From NCBI RefSeq assembly GCF_023703325.1, contig NZ_JAMQGM010000037.1, positions 124,001-188,000 on the forward strand: a stretch of DNA of 64,000 bases, read 5' to 3'. Under the pieces are notes generated by a model. It saw only the letters and a list, made by a program, of their open reading frames with translations, was not told the origin of the DNA and ran no database searches. How positions within the stretch are numbered: position 1 is the first letter of the stretch; every line of letters starts with the position of its first letter. Of this stretch, positions 38,169 to 45,095 are shown in pieces. The translations under genes were made by a program, and so were the position numbers. This DNA comes from Streptomyces meridianus (GTDB lineage: Bacteria > Actinomycetota > Actinomycetes > Streptomycetales > Streptomycetaceae).

Positions 38169-38293
38169 GGGAGCACTCCTCGTAATCAGCGGGGCTGAAA
38201 GATCTGACGGGCGTCACCCGGCCCACGACAGACCTGCTACGAAGAGCGCGTCGATAACGGATTGCCGCGTCCCGCCCGTGCCCTGCACGAACA

Positions 38294-38348
38294 GCGCGGC
38301 CTCCCTCGCCGAGCAACTCCTCGAGTCTACCCGGCGGGGAGGCCGCGC
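38294..38348 (-). terminator. Inverted repeat downstream of prs
   Basis: GCGGCCTCCCTCGCCG (38296-38311) pairs with CGGCGGGGAGGCCGC (38332-38346 region) with one bulged base and a loop of about 20. It lies 45-100 bp past the prs stop in the 225-bp gap to rplY and is the likely prs terminator. The loop contains AACTCCTCGAG. Nothing else was seen in this gap. Confidence 0.6.
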
Positions 38349-38393
38349 CAGAAATCGATCACTCGGGGCCGGAACGGGCCCCGTCGCGGCGGA

Positions 38394-39371
38394 TCAGGCC
38401 TGCTCGTCGAAGAGGCTCGTGACCGAGCCGTCCTCGAAGACCTCCTGGACCGCGCGCGCGATGGTCGGGGCCATCGACAGCACCGTGATCTTGTCCAGTT
38501 CGAGATCGCCCGGGGTCGGCAGCGTGTTCGTGAAGATGAACTCGCTGACCTTGGAGTTCTTCAGACGGTCCGCGGCCGGGCCGGACAGCACGCCGTGCGT
38601 CGCCGTCACGATCACGTCCTCCGCACCGTTGGCGAACAGCGCGTCCGCCGCGGCGCAGATCGTGCCACCGGTGTCGATCATGTCGTCGACCAGGACGCAC
38701 ACCCGGCCCTTCACGTCACCCACGACCTCGTGCACGGTGACCTGGTTCGCCACGTCCTTGTCCCGCCGCTTGTGCACGATGGCCAGGGGCGCACCCAGCC
38801 GGTCGCACCAGCGGTCGGCGACCCGGACCCGGCCCGCGTCCGGGGAGACCACCGTCAGCTTCTCGCGGTCCACCTTGGCACCGACGTAGTCCGCCAGGAC
38901 CGGCAGCGCGAACAGGTGGTCCACCGGGCCGTCGAAGAAGCCCTGGATCTGGTCGGTGTGCAGGTCGACGGTGAGGATCCGGTCGGCGCCCGCGGACTTC
39001 ATCAGGTCGGCGATCAGCCGGGCCGAGATCGGCTCGCGGCCGCGGTGCTTCTTGTCCTGGCGGGCGTATCCGTAGAACGGAAGGATCACGGTGATGCTCC
39101 GCGCGGAGGCCCGCTTCAGAGCGTCGATCATGATCAGCTGCTCCATGATCCACTTGTTGATCGGAGCGGTGTGGCTCTGCATCAGGAAGCAGTCCGCGCC
39201 GCGGGCCGACTCCTGGAAGCGCACGTAGATCTCACCGTTGGCGAAATCGAAGGCCTTCGTGGGGACCAGGCTGACACCCAGCTGGTGTGCGACCTCCTCC
39301 GCCAGCTCGGGGTGGGCGCGGCCGGAGAAGAGCATCAGCTTTCTCTCGCCGGTCGTCTTGATCCCGGTCAC
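38394..39371 (-). CDS. prs: Ribose-phosphate pyrophosphokinase
   Basis: Codes for 325 residues from GTG 39371, with AAGGAGA 8 bases upstream. It makes PRPP from ribose-5-phosphate and ATP, feeding purine, pyrimidine, His, Trp and NAD synthesis. Visible motifs are FSGRAHPELAEEVA, VRFQESARGADCFLMQS, the ATP-binding flexible loop YARQDKKHRGREPIS, the metal-binding VDLHTDQIQGFF and the PRPP loop VLVDDMIDTGGT. Length and motifs fit class I PRPP synthase. It lies 94 bp downstream of glmU on the same strand, the usual glmU-prs pair in Gram-positives. Confidence 0.96.
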   Translation of the reverse strand: MTGIKTTGERKLMLFSGRAHPELAEEVAHQLGVSLVPTKAFDFANGEIYVRFQESARGADCFLMQSHTAPINKWIMEQLIMIDALKRASARSITVILPFYGYARQDKKHRGREPISARLIADLMKSAGADRILTVDLHTDQIQGFFDGPVDHLFALPVLADYVGAKVDREKLTVVSPDAGRVRVADRWCDRLGAPLAIVHKRRDKDVANQVTVHEVVGDVKGRVCVLVDDMIDTGGTICAAADALFANGAEDVIVTATHGVLSGPAADRLKNSKVSEFIFTNTLPTPGDLELDKITVLSMAPTIARAVQEVFEDGSVTSLFDEQA

Positions 39372-39465
39372 AACAGGTCTCCTTGCCAGCTTGCATGCGT
39401 TCGGTGGGGGGACGCTTCGCGTTCGCTTCTCACGGTACGCCCAGGACGGAACACCGCCTTGCGGG

Positions 39466-40920
39466 TCACTGCCCGCCACCCGCCGCTTCCTCGGCCGCCG
39501 AAGCGGCCTGCGCCGCGGCGCTTCCGGGGCGCTTGCGCGCCACCCATCCCGCGATATTCCGCTGCTGTCCGCGTGCCACGGCCAGCGATCCGGGCGGCAC
39601 GTCCTTGGTGATCACGGAGCCGGCAGCGGTGTAGGCGCCGTCCCCGACCGTGACAGGAGCCACAAACATATTGTCCGAGCCCGTCTTGCAGTGGGATCCG
39701 ATCGTGGTGTGGTGCTTGGTCTCGCCGTCGTAGTTCACGAACACGCTCGCCGCGCCGATGTTCGTGTACTCGCCGATCGTCGCGTCACCCACGTAGGACA
39801 GGTGCGGAACCTTGGTCCCCTCACCGATCGTCGCGTTCTTCATCTCCACGTACGTGCCGGCCTTCGACTTCGGGCCCAGCTTCGTCCCGGGGCGCAGGTA
39901 CGCGAACGGGCCGACGCTCGCGCCCGGGCCCACCAGGGCCCCGTCCGCAACCGTGTTGATCACGCGGGCGTCCTCACCGACCTCGGTGTCCGTCAGCGTG
40001 CAGTCCGGGCCCACCTCGGCACCGGTCGCCAGATGGGTGGCGCCCTGCAGCCGTGTGTTCGGGTGCACCAGCGCGTCCGGCTCGAACGTCACCGAGACGT
40101 CCATCCAGGTCGACGCCGGGTCCACCACGGTCACGCCCGCGAGCATCGCCTGCTCCAGCAGCCGCTCGTTCAGCAGCCGGCGGGCCTCCGAGAGCTGCAC
40201 CCGGTTGTTGATCCCCAGGATCTGCCGGTGGTCCCCGGCCACCGCCGCGCCCACCCGGTGCCCGGCCTCGCGCAGGATCCCCAGCACGTCTGTCAGGTAC
40301 TCCTCGCCCTGGCTGTTGTCCGTGCGGACCTTGCCGAGCGCGTCGTGCAGCAACTGCCCGTCGAAGGCGAAGACGCCGGAGTTGATCTCCCGGACCGCGC
40401 GCTGTTCCTCCGTGGCGTCCTTGTGCTCGACGATCGCGGTGACCGCGCCGTCGGCGCCGCGCACGATGCGCCCGTAGCCCGTGGCGTCCGGGACCTCGGC
40501 GCTCAGCACGGTGACGGCGTTGCCGTCGGTTTCGTGAGCGGCGACCAGCTCTTCCAGGGTCGTTGCGGTGAGCAGCGGGGTGTCCCCGCACACGACGACC
40601 ACCGTGCCGTGGACCGCCTCGCCCGCTCGGGCCAGCTCCTCGAGGGCCATGCGGACGGCGTGACCGGTGCCGTTCTGCTCGTGCTGCACGGCGGTGCGCA
40701 CGCCGGGGTCGATCTCGCCGAGGTGTGCGGAGACCTGTTCCCGCGCGTGGCCGACGACCACGACGAGGTTCTGCGGGTCGAGCTCGCGGGACGCGGCGAC
40801 GACGTGGCCGACGAGCGTGCGGCCGCAGAGGGTGTGCAGGACCTTGGGGGTAGTCGACTTCATACGGGTGCCCTCACCCGCTGCGAGGACGACGACGGCT
40901 GCCGGGCGGTTGGCGCTCAC
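39466..40920 (-). CDS. glmU: Bifunctional UDP-GlcNAc pyrophosphorylase / GlcN-1-P acetyltransferase
   Basis: Codes for 484 residues from GTG 40920 (VSANRPAAVVVLAAGEGTRM). The N-terminal uridyltransferase domain (1-235) has LAAGEGTRMKS, QNGTGHAV and GDTPLL. The C-terminal left-handed beta-helix (about 255-460) has hexapeptide repeats such as GVTVVDPASTWMD and GKSKAGTYVEMKNATIGEGTKVPHLSYVGDA in pieces, and the KNA/HLSYVGD acetyl-transfer motifs. It makes UDP-GlcNAc for peptidoglycan. The last 25 residues (Ala/Glu-rich) extend past the family core, as in other Streptomyces. Confidence 0.96.
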   Translation of the reverse strand: MSANRPAAVVVLAAGEGTRMKSTTPKVLHTLCGRTLVGHVVAASRELDPQNLVVVVGHAREQVSAHLGEIDPGVRTAVQHEQNGTGHAVRMALEELARAGEAVHGTVVVVCGDTPLLTATTLEELVAAHETDGNAVTVLSAEVPDATGYGRIVRGADGAVTAIVEHKDATEEQRAVREINSGVFAFDGQLLHDALGKVRTDNSQGEEYLTDVLGILREAGHRVGAAVAGDHRQILGINNRVQLSEARRLLNERLLEQAMLAGVTVVDPASTWMDVSVTFEPDALVHPNTRLQGATHLATGAEVGPDCTLTDTEVGEDARVINTVADGALVGPGASVGPFAYLRPGTKLGPKSKAGTYVEMKNATIGEGTKVPHLSYVGDATIGEYTNIGAASVFVNYDGETKHHTTIGSHCKTGSDNMFVAPVTVGDGAYTAAGSVITKDVPPGSLAVARGQQRNIAGWVARKRPGSAAAQAASAAEEAAGGGQ

Positions 40921-41080
40921 GGGGTGTGCCCTTCGACTTCGGGGGGCTGACACCCGCAGGATACCGGGGTGTTTCCAGGCGATCGCGGGGACGGGTCCCC
41001 GAGTGGGCGGGCGGGAGGTGCGAAGGGAGTCGGGAGCCGGGGCGGGCGCTCGCGAGGAGCGTGAGGGGAGACGCTCAAGG

Positions 41081-41152
41081 CTCCGCCGCCAGGACTCGAA
41101 CCCGGACATACTGGACCAAAACCAGCAGTGCTGCCAATTACACCACGGCGGA
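41081..41152 (-). tRNA. tRNA-Gln (anticodon TTG)
   Basis: Seventy-two bases on the minus strand fold as a cloverleaf. The acceptor stem is TCCGCCG/CGGCGGA and the D arm holds GTGTAATTGGCAGCAC. The anticodon stem GCTGG/CCAGT encloses loop TTTTGGT with anticodon TTG, and the T arm is CCGGG-TTCGAGT-CCTGG. The discriminator is G and the 3' CCA is not encoded. It sits upstream of glmU, as in other Streptomyces. Confidence 0.95.
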
Positions 41153-41457
41153 TGGTGATCGGTGTCGATTCCGACATTCTGTCAGGGAGGCGCACCGGCC
41201 CCCACCACTATGCCGTACCACCCGCCCTCGCCGCGACGGGGCTCCTCGTTCACAGCCCGCTCCGGACGCCTGCGGGGAAACGTTCGCCGCGGTTCGGCCC
41301 GAGGGCACTTGGGGCGCCCGGCCGGGTCGGTGGAGAGTCCTTGCAGCGGCCTGCGAAAGCGCAGCGCCGAGGGGCGGTCTCCCCAGGGCGTCGTCCGCCG
41401 TATGGCCGGGGCGCGTGCAGGGTGACCGGAGCCCGGCGAGACGAGAGAGGCAGACCC
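41153..41457. other. Gap between tRNA-Gln and sensor kinase gene
   Basis: About 305 bp with no convincing protein gene. The left end should contain the promoter for tRNA-Gln (leftward) and the right end that of the kinase gene (rightward). Confidence 0.5.
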
Positions 41458-41463
41458 TAGGCT
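41458..41463 (+). promoter_or_regulatory. Possible -10 box of a leaderless kinase transcript
   Basis: TAGGCT stands 7 bp before the ATG of the sensor kinase gene, and no ribosome-binding site lies between. This spacing fits a transcript that starts at the A of ATG, common in Streptomyces. The -35 region is weak. Inferred from spacing only. Confidence 0.45.
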
Positions 41464-41470
41464 GGCGGTC

Positions 41471-42805
41471 ATGACCACAACGGGGGAAGTTGCGGGAAAA
41501 GGGGAACGGGGCGTGCCCGAGGGGCCATGGTGGTGGGCCGGGCGCCGGAGCATGTGGTTCGACGTGGTCCTGGCCGCCGCGTCGGCGGGCGAGTGCGCGG
41601 TCGAGGGGGTGTTCTTCGCCGACGGCGCCGGCATCCCGGCGGTCCTCGGCGCGGTGCTGGGACTGGTCGCGGGCTCGACCCTGCTGCTGCGCCGCCGGTG
41701 GGCCATCGCGGTCGTGCTGGTCTCGGTGGCGGTCGCGCCGGCGGAGATGGGATTCCTGCTCGGCATCGTCTCGCTCTACACGCTCGCGGCGACGGACACG
41801 CCCCGGCGGATCGTCGCCGCCCTGGCCGGGGCGTCGGTCACCGCCACGCTCGTCATGACGTTCGTCGGCTTCCAGCGGGACATGCGGCACGACGGCTACG
41901 CGCCGCCGCTGTGGGTGGTCGGCCTGGTCGCCGTCCTCATGTCGCTGGGGCTGACCGCACCGCCGGTCCTCTTCGGCTTGTACGTGGGGGCGCGCCGCCG
42001 GCTGGTCGACAGCCTCCGGGAGCGGGCGGACGGGTTGCAGCGCGAGCTGGTCCTGCTGGCCGACCGTGCGGAGGAGCGCGCCGAGTGGGCCCGCAACGAG
42101 GAACGCACCAGGATCGCCCGGGAGATGCACGACGTCGTCGCGCACCGGGTGAGCCTGATGGTCGTGCACGCGGCGGCTCTCCAGGCCGTGGCGGCGAAGG
42201 ACCCCGGACGGGCGTCCCGGAACGCGGGTTTGATCGGTGACCTGGGTCGTGAGGCGTTGACCGAGCTGCGGGAGATGCTCGGCGTGCTGCGGAGCGCAGA
42301 TCGTCCGGCGATGACGGTGCCGCCCGTGCCGCTGCCTGCACAGGCCGAGGCGGCGGAGGCTGCCGCTCCGGACGCGAGCGGCACGGCCGGCGCCGAGCCG
42401 CCGTCGCTGGCCGATGTGGAGGCGCTGGTGGCCGAGTCGCGGGCGGCCGGGATGACGGTGGAGCTCGCGGTCGAGGGCGAGCGGAGCCGCTACGCGCCCG
42501 GAGTGGAGCAGGCGGCCTACCGGGTCGTCCAGGAGGCGCTGACCAATGTGCACAAGCATGCCTCGGGGGCCAGCACGCAGGTGCGACTGGCCTGCCGGGA
42601 CGATGAGTTGGCGGTGCTGGTGGTGAACGGGCCGGGTGCGCTGGGCTCTTCGGATGTGCGGCTGCCGAGCGGCGGGAACGGCCTGGTGGGCATGCGGGAG
42701 CGGGTCAAGGCGCTGCACGGGGGCTTCGTCGCCGGGCCGACCGACGCCGGCGGCTTCAGGGTCTCCGCTCTGCTGCCGGACCGGATCCGGTTGCAGGTTC
42801 CCTGA
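41471..42805 (+). CDS. NarL-type sensor histidine kinase, orphan
   Basis: Codes for 444 residues from ATG 41471. Four to six N-terminal transmembrane helices (about 30-175) include VLGAVLGLVAGSTLLL, WAIAVVLVSVAVAPAEMGFLLG and PLWVVGLVAVLMSLGLTAP. The HisKA_3 dimerisation domain has RIAREMH220DVVAHRVSLMV with the phosphorylated His. The HATPase_c domain has QAAYRVVQEALTNVHKHA and NGLVGMRERVKALHG; the usual DNG-type loop is weak (VVNGPGA). A Pro/Ala-rich insert (residues about 278-315) separates the two domains. No response regulator is adjacent, although two LuxR-type regulators without kinases lie 13-17 kb away. Confidence 0.88.
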   Translation: MTTTGEVAGKGERGVPEGPWWWAGRRSMWFDVVLAAASAGECAVEGVFFADGAGIPAVLGAVLGLVAGSTLLLRRRWAIAVVLVSVAVAPAEMGFLLGIVSLYTLAATDTPRRIVAALAGASVTATLVMTFVGFQRDMRHDGYAPPLWVVGLVAVLMSLGLTAPPVLFGLYVGARRRLVDSLRERADGLQRELVLLADRAEERAEWARNEERTRIAREMHDVVAHRVSLMVVHAAALQAVAAKDPGRASRNAGLIGDLGREALTELREMLGVLRSADRPAMTVPPVPLPAQAEAAEAAAPDASGTAGAEPPSLADVEALVAESRAAGMTVELAVEGERSRYAPGVEQAAYRVVQEALTNVHKHASGASTQVRLACRDDELAVLVVNGPGALGSSDVRLPSGGNGLVGMRERVKALHGGFVAGPTDAGGFRVSALLPDRIRLQVP

Positions 42806-42906
42806 ACGTGGGGCGGCCGGGGCCGGTGCTGGGACCGCCGCCGGGCACGCCCGCAGGCGCGCGCCTGGACGCACGTGGGCGGTCGCCTTTCCGGACCACC
42901 GGCCGG

Positions 42907-43413
42907 TCAGCGGTCCCGGGTGGTCAGCCGGGCCGGGAGGACCCCGGTGACGAGGGTGGCGACAGCGCGGTCGATGTCGGGCCCGAGATACCAGTCCCCG
43001 CTGTGGTCGATGCCGTAGACGCGGCCCTCGGTGTCGATGGCGAGGGTCGCTCCCGGAGGGCCGGTCTCCTCGCCGAGGGGGCAGATCTCCGTACCGAGGG
43101 CCCGGCCCAGATCGGCGAGGGTGCGCGCGAAGTGGAGGCCGCAGAGCGGATCGAACCGCAGGGCGGCGGGCGCGATGTCGTACCCCGAGCCGGGCGGGAC
43201 GATGTGCAGACCGCCGAACTCCGCCCACGCCTCGACTGCTGCGGGGAAGACGGCGTGGCTGTGGCCGCCGGGGGAGTGGTGGGCGCGCAGGGTGTCGGCC
43301 CAGACCTCGGCCCGGGCGATGTCCCAGCGACCCGGCTGCCAGCCGGCCTCGCGGAGGACGGCGTCGACCTCGACGGGAAAGCGCGTGGCCGCGGTTCGTT
43401 CGAAGGCGCGCAA
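42907..43413 (-). CDS. SUKH-3 domain protein (immunity-like)
   Basis: Codes for 168 residues from TTG 43413, chosen because AGGAG stands 8 bases upstream and no ATG or GTG fits. The start lies 19 bp after the deaminase stop. The N-terminal signature LREAGWQPGRWDIARAEVW matches the SUKH-3 family's AGWxPGR motif. Further pieces are AEFGGLHIVPPG, FDPLCGLHFARTLADLG, PLGEETG, LAIDTEGRVYGIDHSGDWYLG and a C-terminal LVTGVLP. SUKH proteins neutralise polymorphic toxins in other systems. Cotranscription with a deaminase suggests a toxin-immunity-like or enzyme-regulator pair (inference). Confidence 0.82.
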   Translation of the reverse strand: MRAFERTAATRFPVEVDAVLREAGWQPGRWDIARAEVWADTLRAHHSPGGHSHAVFPAAVEAWAEFGGLHIVPPGSGYDIAPAALRFDPLCGLHFARTLADLGRALGTEICPLGEETGPPGATLAIDTEGRVYGIDHSGDWYLGPDIDRAVATLVTGVLPARLTTRDR

Positions 43414-43432
43414 CGCCTCAACTCCTGTCGGA

Positions 43433-43942
43433 TCAGGTGGCGGGATCCACCGGACGTACGCCGAAGTGGGCCAGCACCGCGTCGCAGGTGCGACAGGGTG
43501 CGGCGTAGGCACCGTGCCGGGGGTCTCCGTCCTCGCGGATGTGGCGTGCGGTGATCTTTGCGTGCTTGAGAGCGCGGCGCGCCTCGCCGTGGCCGAGGGG
43601 CTTGCGGGAGGCCCGTTTGCTGCGTGCCCGGTCGACGCTCGTGATGTACCGGGAGAGCAGGACGGTCTCGGGGCAGCGTCCCGTGAACCGTTCCCGCCGG
43701 CCGACCGGGAGGGTGTCGAGGCAGTCCTGGACGAGGGGGTGCAGTTCCGGGGGCTCGTCGCCCCTGCTCGCGGTCGAGGTGAGCGTGGTGCCGCGGACGG
43801 AGAGGGCGGCTGCGACGGCGGGCAGGATGCCGTCCCGGCGTTGCCGGAGCACTGGAGGCGCACCGGATTCGTCGGTGCCGGCCCAGCCGTGCCGGGGGGC
43901 CTCCGGCGGTCGGCCGGTACCGCTGTGCCGGCTGTCGTTCAT
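43433..43942 (-). CDS. YwqJ-type cytidine-deaminase-fold protein
   Basis: Codes for 169 residues from ATG 43942, with AGGAGGGG 7 bases upstream. The zinc-dependent deaminase motifs are G88RC90PE92 (Cys ligand with catalytic Glu, the C-x-E variant) and P149C150xxC153 (APCRTCDAVLAHFGV). This Cys-first arrangement and the HPLV helix upstream are those of YwqJ-related deaminases, which occur as toxin domains in polymorphic toxins. Here it is a short stand-alone protein with no signal peptide or trafficking domain, so it acts inside the producer if active. It is the first gene of a pair with SUKH-3. Confidence 0.82.
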   Translation of the reverse strand: MNDSRHSGTGRPPEAPRHGWAGTDESGAPPVLRQRRDGILPAVAAALSVRGTTLTSTASRGDEPPELHPLVQDCLDTLPVGRRERFTGRCPETVLLSRYITSVDRARSKRASRKPLGHGEARRALKHAKITARHIREDGDPRHGAYAAPCRTCDAVLAHFGVRPVDPAT

Positions 43943-43981
43943 GGTCGTTCCCCTCCTGCGCAACCCCCACGTTGCGGAGGA

Positions 43982-44004
43982 CACCCTGCCAAATATGCAG
44001 GGTG
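43982..44004. promoter_or_regulatory. Dyad between the divergent deaminase and nuclease/SUKH genes
   Basis: CACCCTGC-CAAATAT-GCAGGGTG is an 8-bp inverted repeat around an AT-rich 7-base centre, placed 40 bp upstream of the deaminase gene and 117 bp before the divergent gene. It is suited to a dimeric regulator acting on both sides; no regulator gene is adjacent. Confidence 0.5.
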
Positions 44005-44120
44005 AACGGGAAGTCGGGCACGCTGGGGGTGCCGCGAGCGGGTCCCGGAGGGGGCGGACGGGCCCGCGGGGCAGCGCATAGGCTGTGCCCATCAGCCGGA
44101 CACAGCAGGGGGAAACCGCG

Positions 44121-45095
44121 ATGACGACAGGTCCGCTCGGGCAGCACGTCGCGCCACCGAACGCGGCGTACGCCGGGCAGGTCGTGCACTTCCCGGATCC
44201 GGTGCGTTCTGCCCGCTACCCGCGGGGGGTCCGCGTGGACGAGCGTGGGTTCCCGGACTTCTCCGGCTATGCCCGGGCCGCGGCGGAGATCGCCGCGCCG
44301 CCCGAGGGTTTCGGCGTCGACGAGCTGCGGTTGACCGACTACGTGTCCGCGAACGCCGCCCTGCATGCGGCGGGCCACGAACTGTGGGGCGACCTGCCGG
44401 GCGTCGCGACCCCGCACGGCTGGACCTGGCACCACGTGGGGGGCACCCGGCGGCTGGAACTGGTGCCGGTCGAGGTGAAGGCGCTGCTGCGGCACCACGG
44501 GGGGCTGGCCACCGCCGCCGTGGATCACGGCAAGCGCGGCACGCGGCCCCTGCAGGAGCCCCGTCCGGCACACTTCGGACTGCCCAAGGGCGCGGTGTCG
44601 GTGACCGAGAAGCAGGTGCTGCGGGCGGAGGAAGCGCTGGGCTGCCGGCTGCCCGGGGCGTACCGCTCGTTCCTGAAGGCGGCGGGCGGCTGCGCGCCCG
44701 TGGGGGTGGCGCTGGACGCGGAGTTGGGGCTTCTGATCGACCAGCCGTTCTTCACGGTGCGCGACGAGGCGGCGTTCAACGACCTCGTATACGTCAACAA
44801 GTGCCTCCGGGACCATGTCGGCAAGGACTTCCTGGCGGTGGCCTTCGTGCAGGGTGGTGTCCTCGGGGTGAGGATCCGGGGCGAGGAGGCCGGTTCGGTG
44901 TGGTTCTGCGCGTACGACGACGCGCGGGACCGCGATGGGCTTGCGGCGCAGGAGCGGTCGGAGCTGCTGCTCCCCTGTGGTGAGGACTTCGATGCGTTTC
45001 TGCAGCGGCTCGCGGGAAGTCCGCCGGAGTTGGAGACGGTGGCGGGGCTGATGGTGGACGGGGCGTTCGCGCGTGCCGTCCCGGTGGAGGGGTGA
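44121..45095 (+). CDS. WHH/HNH nuclease-like domain fused to SUKH-1 (SMI1/KNR4) domain
   Basis: Codes for 324 residues from ATG 44121, with GGGGGAAA upstream. Residues about 75-130 resemble the HNH/EndoVII WHH-LHH nuclease toxins: HGWTW103H104H105 followed by a LELVP strand and RH125H126GG, the HH...LVP...H..GG spacing of those enzymes. Residues about 155-315 are a SUKH-1 domain (EKQVLRAEEALGCRLPGAYRSFLKAAGG, VNKCLRDHVGKDFLAVAF and SVWFCAYDDARDRDG). In most systems these two domains are separate toxin and immunity proteins; here one chain holds both. There is no secretion signal. The 3' end overlaps the next gene by 4 bp, so the two are coupled. Confidence 0.8.
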   Translation: MTTGPLGQHVAPPNAAYAGQVVHFPDPVRSARYPRGVRVDERGFPDFSGYARAAAEIAAPPEGFGVDELRLTDYVSANAALHAAGHELWGDLPGVATPHGWTWHHVGGTRRLELVPVEVKALLRHHGGLATAAVDHGKRGTRPLQEPRPAHFGLPKGAVSVTEKQVLRAEEALGCRLPGAYRSFLKAAGGCAPVGVALDAELGLLIDQPFFTVRDEAAFNDLVYVNKCLRDHVGKDFLAVAFVQGGVLGVRIRGEEAGSVWFCAYDDARDRDGLAAQERSELLLPCGEDFDAFLQRLAGSPPELETVAGLMVDGAFARAVPVEG

